A stretch of 64,000 nt of DNA from Ectopseudomonas alcaliphila. GTDB taxonomy: Bacteria; Pseudomonadota; Gammaproteobacteria; Pseudomonadales; Pseudomonadaceae. Shown in pieces: positions 59,054-64,000 of this stretch (positions are counted from its first letter, which is position 1; each line of letters starts with the position of its first letter). The position numbers and the translations under genes are program-made. The stretch lies in assembly GCF_900101755.1 (NCBI RefSeq), contig NZ_FNAE01000002.1, forward strand, positions 90,480-154,479, in the 5' to 3' direction. The notes under the pieces were generated by a model. That model searched no databases and was not told the DNA's origin. It saw only the letters and a list, made by a program, of their open reading frames with translations.

Positions 59054-62000
59054 ATGAACAAGCACCTGCATCGAGTCATCTTCAACAAGGCACGCGGCCT
59101 GCTCATGGTGGTGGCGGAGAACGTCAGCAGCCAAGGCAAGGCGCCCGGCACGCGCGATGCCAGTGGGGCTATCCACGGCTGTGTAGCCACTCTGCAGCCC
59201 CTGCGCTTCGCCCTGATGGGCGCACTGGGGCTGGTTAGCCTGGCGGTCACTCCGGCCTGGGCTGGCGGCATCGTTGCCGATCCCAATGCGCCCGGCGGCC
59301 AACGCCCGCACGTCATTGAAAGTGCCAACGGCACGCCACAAGTGAACATCGCCACGCCCAGCGCTGCCGGGGTTTCACGCAATACCTACAGTCAGTTCGA
59401 CGTGGATGGCCGCGGGGCGATACTCAATAACTCGCCGACCATCAGCCAGACCCAGATCGGCGGCTGGATCGAGGGCAACCCGAACCTCCGATCGGGCGCG
59501 CGAGTGATCCTCAACGAGGTCAATTCCAGCGACCCCAGCCAACTGCGTGGCTACGTGGAAGTGGCCGGGCGCCGTGCCGAGGTGATCATCGCCAACCCGG
59601 CCGGGATCACCTGCGACGGCTGCGGCTTCATCAATGCCGACCGCTCCACCCTGACTACTGGCCGCGTGCAGATGGAAGACGGCCGCATCACCGGTTACAA
59701 GGTCGAAGGCGGCACCCTGAGCATCACCGGCAAGGGCCTGGACAGCCGCGACAGCGACTACACCGACCTGATTGCCCGCAGCGTCGAGGTCAACGCCGGC
59801 ATCTGGGCCAAGGATCTCAAGGTCACCGCCGGGCGCAACCAGGTCAACGCCGACAACACCCAGGTCAGCGCTCTCGCCGATGACGGCAGCGCCAAGCCTG
59901 AAGTAGCCATCGACGTCGCCCAGCTCGGCGGCATGTATGCCGGCAAGATCAAGCTGGTGGGCACCGAGGCCGGCGTCGGCGTGCGCAACGCCGGGCAGAT
60001 CGGCGCCATGGCCGGCGAGGTGGTAATCAGCGCCGATGGCAAATTGCAGAACCTCGGCACCGTCAGCAGCGCCGGCGACACTCAGTTGGTCAGCACCCAG
60101 GCCATCGATAACAGCGGCAGCCTCTATGCCAAAGGCGACATGCGCCTGAGCAGCCAGGGCAGCATCAAAAACAACGGCGTGGTCGCAGCCCAGGGCAATA
60201 CTCACCTGCAGGCTGACCGTGTGCAGAGCGGTCGTGATTCGCTGCTGGCCGCCGGTATCGATGCCCTGGGCAACGCCAAAGGTGCCGCCGAACTGAAGAT
60301 CGAGGCTCGCCAGGTGGCAGCCAACGGCCAGAACCACGCCAGTGGCAAGCTCGACGTGCAGGGCGACAGTCTCGACCTGAGCCACAGCCGCACCCAGGCC
60401 GGCGACCTTGACCTGAGCGCCAGCAACGGCGATATCGACCTGAGCGCCAGCCAGATCGACAGCACCGGTAACCTGCAAGCCAGCGCCAGTGGCACCCTGC
60501 GCAGCGATGCCGCCAAGGTCAGCGCCGAGCATCTGGCGCTGAGCGCCAAGCACCTGTCCAACGTCGACGGCGAGCTGCTGCAAACCGGCAGCACGGCCAG
60601 CACGCTCAAGGCCACCGACAGCCTCGACAACAGCAACGGACGCATCGCCAGCAACGCCGAATCGCTCAGCCTCGAGGCGCAGACCCTGAACAACCAGGGC
60701 GGCACGGTCGAACATGCCGGCGACGGCCGCCTGGCATTGAACGCCCAGCGCATCGAAGGCAGCGGCGGCAGCCTGCTGAGCAATGGCCAACTGCATCTGA
60801 CCGCGCAGCAGGCGGTACTAGCTGGCGGCTACAGCCAGGGGCGCCAGGTATTGATCGACAGCCGCGAGCTGGACAACAGCGACGGTAGCCTCCTCACGAC
60901 TGAGGGCGGCACGCTGGAAGTGCGCGATGCCCAGCGACTGAACAACAAAGGCGGCACCATCGCCAGCAACGGCGAGGTCAGGCTGACCGCTCAAGAGCTG
61001 CTCAACGAGGGCGGCGAACTGCTCGCCGGACGTCTGCTCTCACTCAACACGGCCTACCTGCGTGGCACCGGCAAAGCCCTGAGCCTGGGTGACCTGCTGC
61101 TGCGCCAGCAAAGCAACATGAACCTCGCCGGGTTGCTGCAAGCCAACGGCAAGCTGGACGTCGAAGTCGACGGCGCCCTGAACAATGCCGCCCAACTACA
61201 GGCCGGACAATCGCTGCTGCTACGCAGCACCACGCTGGACAACGCCAGTGGCGCCGAGTTGAGCGCCAATCAGGTCGACCTGCGTGTCGACGGCCAACTG
61301 CTCAACCGTGGCCTGGTCGATGGCCAGCAGGTGCGCGTCCAGGCCGATGAGCTGCACAACCTCGGCACCGGCCAACTCTATGGTGATCGCCTGGCCGTTA
61401 CCAGCCGGCTACTGTCCAACCGTGACGAGGCCGGTCGCGCCGCCACCCTGGCAGCCCGCGAACGCCTGGACATCGGCGCCGAGACCCTGGAGAACCGCGA
61501 GCAGGCATTGATCTTCAGTGCCGGCGACCTGGCCATCGGCGGCGCGCTGGATGCGAATGATCGCGCCAGCGACCGGGCCGAACTGCTGAGCAACGCCAGC
61601 GCCACCATCGAAGCGCTCGGCAACCTAGACCTGGCGGTGCGCGAACTGCGCAATACCAACGAACATTTCAGCACAAGCCAAGTGGAGGTTAGCCGCGAGC
61701 GACAGCAGGAATATCAGATCAGCAGTTCCCCCAACCGCTATCGCCCCGACCAAATATCCATACACCATGATGAAGTCGATCACCTGACCACACCCGATGG
61801 TCGCCGCGACAACTTCAACCGCTACGACTACGACCGCGTTGTCACTGAAACCCGCGTGCTTACCTCGGCGCCCGGGCAAATCCTGGCGGGTGGCAACCTG
61901 TCGTTCAGCGGCGAGAGCCTGTTCAATGACAAGAGCCGCATCATCGCCGGCGGTTTGCTGCAGGTCGGCGCCGCCCAGGTGAACAACACCGAGGTGGAAG

Positions 62001-64000
62001 GCCAACGCATCACCAGCGATATCGGCAGCGTCACCAACTTCTACCGCATCCAGCGCAAGGGCCGTGATCGCCAGGGCACCAACGTGGCCACCTACCGCCC
62101 TGCCCCGTTGATCCAGGATATCGACATCAGCCCGACCGAGTTCCGTGGCCAGACGGCAGTCAGCGGCAGCAACACGCAACTCGGCGTACGCCAGAGCAAC
62201 CAGGTCGACCCAGGCATCGAGGTACAGCTCAACAATGGTCAGGGCGTGGCTGGCCTGGTACGCAGCGGCGGCCTCAACCTCAACCTGCCGAGCAACAACC
62301 TGTTCCAGACCAACCCGGAAGGCACCCGCGGCTACCTGATCGAAACCGATCCGCGCTTCGCCAGCTACCGCCGATGGCTGTCGTCTGACTACATGCTGCA
62401 ACGCCTGAGCGTGGACCCGGCCCTGACCCAACTGCGCCTGGGCGATGGTTTCTACGAGCAGAAGCTGATCCGCGAGCAGATCGCCCAACTCACCGGGCGA
62501 CGCTTCCTCGACGGCTATGCCGACGACGAGGCGCAATACCGCGCCCTGCTCGACAACGGCGTTACCCTGGCCAGCGAGTGGAACCTGATACCCGGCGTGG
62601 CGCTGACCGCCGAGCAGATGGCGCAACTGACCAGCGACCTGGTGTGGCTGGTGGAACGCTCGGTGACCCTGGCCAATGGCGAAACACGCAGGGTGCTGGT
62701 GCCCCAGGTCTACATGCGGGTACGCGACGGCGACCTCAACGGCAACGGTGCGCTGATCGCCGGCCAGCAACTCAAACTCGACCTCTCCGGTGACCTGCTC
62801 AACAGCGGCAGCATCGGCGGGCGCAGCATCGTGGCGGTGAACGCACGGAACATCGACAACCTCGGTGGGCGCCTTCAAGCCGCCAAGCTCGTGGTTGAGG
62901 CGCGCGAGAACCTGAACAACATCGGTGGCTCGATGAGTGCGGTGGATTTGCTCTCGGTCAACGCAGGCAACGATATCCGCGTCGCCTCGACCACCCAGGA
63001 CAGCGCCAATGCCCAGGGCAGCCGCACGGCGCTATCCCGCGTCGCCAGCCTCTTCGTGAGTGGCAGCGACGGCACACTACAGGTCGGTGCTGGTAATGAT
63101 CTGCAACTGGATGCCGCGCAAGTCGCCAATGCCGGCCAGGGCGCCACGCTGCTCACGGCCGGGCGCGACCTCAACCTGGGCACGCTATCGGAGGCGCATC
63201 AGCAGTCCATCGTCTGGAACAGCAGCAACTGGCGTAACGAAGCCAGCCGCACCGAAGTGGGCTCCGTGATCCAGACCACCGGCGAGCTGCAGCTCAATGC
63301 GGGCCAGGACATCAATGCCCGTGGCGCCAGCGTCAACACTGAGAACGGCATGCTGCTGGCGAACGCCGGGCGCGACATCAACCTCACCGAGGCCGAGAAC
63401 TACCAGTTCGCTGATGAAGCGCACAAGTTCAAAGGCAAGAGCGGGATGTTCTCCAGCACCACCACCACCTTGCGCGATACCGTCGAACAAACCCTCGCCG
63501 AAGGCTCGACCTTCAGCGGCGAGCAGGCCTATCTCCAGGCGGGGCGCGACATCACCCTGCGCGGCAGCAATGTCGCCTCGACCGAGCAGACCATTCTGCT
63601 GGCCGATAACGACATCCATCTCGACGCAGCGAGTGACCGCATCACCGAGCGCCACGACAAGACCAAGAAGAAAAGCGGCCTGTTCAGCGGTGGCGGCCTC
63701 TCGCTGACCATCGGTACGCAGCAACAGAGCGTGGAGGACGACTCAACAAGGCGTACAGCAGTCGGCAGCGTGGTCGGCTCGACCGACGGCGACGTGCTGA
63801 TCCTGGCCGATGGTGACTATCGTCAGGTTGGCAGCCATGTGGTGGCGCCTAAGGGCAATGTCGACATCAGCGCACAACGCATCGATGTCCTCGAAGCGCG
63901 CAACCTCAGTGAGCGCGAGCGCGAAACCAGGTTCAAGCAGAGCGGGCTCTCGGTCAGCATCACCAACCCGGTGGTCAGCGCCATACAAACCGCCGACCAG
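59054..64000 (+). CDS. cdiA: CdiA contact-dependent growth inhibition exoprotein, N-terminal part (open at window end)
   Basis: The frame is open from 59054 to the end of the window, 1,649 codons, with no stop seen. It begins with an ESPR-type extended signal MNKHLHRVIFNKARGLLMVV, then the TPS domain (about 70-250) with NPAGITCDGCGFINA (NPxG at 181). Many FHA-1-type repeats (rich in SGGxL, NNKGGTIAS) follow to about 870, then a non-repeat region with YLIETDP (near 1094) and LSSDYML, and the start of FHA-2 repeats with AGRDINLTEAENYQF. The C-terminal toxin and the immunity gene are outside this window. An ATG 12 bases earlier is also possible. Confidence 0.92.
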   Translation, partial: MNKHLHRVIFNKARGLLMVVAENVSSQGKAPGTRDASGAIHGCVATLQPLRFALMGALGLVSLAVTPAWAGGIVADPNAPGGQRPHVIESANGTPQVNIATPSAAGVSRNTYSQFDVDGRGAILNNSPTISQTQIGGWIEGNPNLRSGARVILNEVNSSDPSQLRGYVEVAGRRAEVIIANPAGITCDGCGFINADRSTLTTGRVQMEDGRITGYKVEGGTLSITGKGLDSRDSDYTDLIARSVEVNAGIWAKDLKVTAGRNQVNADNTQVSALADDGSAKPEVAIDVAQLGGMYAGKIKLVGTEAGVGVRNAGQIGAMAGEVVISADGKLQNLGTVSSAGDTQLVSTQAIDNSGSLYAKGDMRLSSQGSIKNNGVVAAQGNTHLQADRVQSGRDSLLAAGIDALGNAKGAAELKIEARQVAANGQNHASGKLDVQGDSLDLSHSRTQAGDLDLSASNGDIDLSASQIDSTGNLQASASGTLRSDAAKVSAEHLALSAKHLSNVDGELLQTGSTASTLKATDSLDNSNGRIASNAESLSLEAQTLNNQGGTVEHAGDGRLALNAQRIEGSGGSLLSNGQLHLTAQQAVLAGGYSQGRQVLIDSRELDNSDGSLLTTEGGTLEVRDAQRLNNKGGTIASNGEVRLTAQELLNEGGELLAGRLLSLNTAYLRGTGKALSLGDLLLRQQSNMNLAGLLQANGKLDVEVDGALNNAAQLQAGQSLLLRSTTLDNASGAELSANQVDLRVDGQLLNRGLVDGQQVRVQADELHNLGTGQLYGDRLAVTSRLLSNRDEAGRAATLAARERLDIGAETLENREQALIFSAGDLAIGGALDANDRASDRAELLSNASATIEALGNLDLAVRELRNTNEHFSTSQVEVSRERQQEYQISSSPNRYRPDQISIHHDEVDHLTTPDGRRDNFNRYDYDRVVTETRVLTSAPGQILAGGNLSFSGESLFNDKSRIIAGGLLQVGAAQVNNTEVEGQRITSDIGSVTNFYRIQRKGRDRQGTNVATYRPAPLIQDIDISPTEFRGQTAVSGSNTQLGVRQSNQVDPGIEVQLNNGQGVAGLVRSGGLNLNLPSNNLFQTNPEGTRGYLIETDPRFASYRRWLSSDYMLQRLSVDPALTQLRLGDGFYEQKLIREQIAQLTGRRFLDGYADDEAQYRALLDNGVTLASEWNLIPGVALTAEQMAQLTSDLVWLVERSVTLANGETRRVLVPQVYMRVRDGDLNGNGALIAGQQLKLDLSGDLLNSGSIGGRSIVAVNARNIDNLGGRLQAAKLVVEARENLNNIGGSMSAVDLLSVNAGNDIRVASTTQDSANAQGSRTALSRVASLFVSGSDGTLQVGAGNDLQLDAAQVANAGQGATLLTAGRDLNLGTLSEAHQQSIVWNSSNWRNEASRTEVGSVIQTTGELQLNAGQDINARGASVNTENGMLLANAGRDINLTEAENYQFADEAHKFKGKSGMFSSTTTTLRDTVEQTLAEGSTFSGEQAYLQAGRDITLRGSNVASTEQTILLADNDIHLDAASDRITERHDKTKKKSGLFSGGGLSLTIGTQQQSVEDDSTRRTAVGSVVGSTDGDVLILADGDYRQVGSHVVAPKGNVDISAQRIDVLEARNLSERERETRFKQSGLSVSITNPVVSAIQTADQ

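Overview
The window is high-GC DNA with tightly packed genes and many Pseudomonas-type intergenic palindromes (GTGGGAG / GTAGGAGC modules). Gene content (has haem locus, Zur-linked dksA2/folE2/pyrC2 cluster, ybe-like hscC locus, glutamylpolyamine-synthetase-like gene, cdiBCA) points to a Pseudomonas sensu lato, perhaps of the mendocina/oleovorans lineage. The species guess is inference. No rRNA, tRNA or CRISPR array was seen.

Layout. 1-4.7 kb: haem acquisition locus hasI-hasS-hasR-hasA, all on the minus strand, with Fur-like boxes before hasI and hasR and three stacked hairpins between hasR and hasA; hasA is cut by the window edge. 4.7-9.1 kb: a LysR regulator divergent from a VOC-fold protein, then a PAS/GGDEF/EAL c-di-GMP protein. 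9.4-14.4 kb: a DUF1266 protein, a J-domain/DUF805 protein and the Hsp70 HscC, equivalent to the E. coli ybe/hscC locus. 14.5-19 kb: uvrD (probably read from a leaderless mRNA) and two tandem orphan TRAP-type substrate-binding lipoproteins. 19-25.4 kb: a TetR regulator, a Tim44-domain protein, a four-gene minus-strand run of three unknown envelope proteins plus elaA, and a SMI1/KNR4 protein. 25.5-29.3 kb: a GntR regulator with two palindromic operators facing a class III aminotransferase and a glutamine-synthetase-family ligase, probably an amine or polyamine catabolic unit.

29.3-34 kb holds two unknown envelope genes, a MITE-like element, an acyl-CoA thioesterase, a zinc-ribbon protein, a DUF3301 protein and an alpha/beta hydrolase. 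34-43.3 kb is a zinc-starvation region. A COG0523 GTPase and a small secreted protein lead into two divergent operons (dksA2-zigA-DUF1826 leftward, folE2-hisI2-yidD2-pyrC2 rightward) that share one strong Zur-like operator; a second threonyl-tRNA synthetase follows. The logic is replacement of zinc-dependent housekeeping enzymes plus metallochaperone GTPases when zinc is scarce.

43.4-50.1 kb: a DUF2207/LemA pair, a cNMP-CBS-nucleotidyltransferase gene overlapping a DEDDh exonuclease gene, and a small cluster of a lipoprotein, a DUF3267 membrane protein and a DUF2986 protein. 50.1-56.5 kb: a repeat cluster, a LysR regulator divergent from an Fe-S L-serine dehydratase, a BCCT transporter and cardiolipin synthase. 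56.7-64 kb: a contact-dependent inhibition locus in the order cdiB-cdiC-cdiA. The cdiA frame is open to the end of the window, so its toxin tip and immunity gene lie outside.
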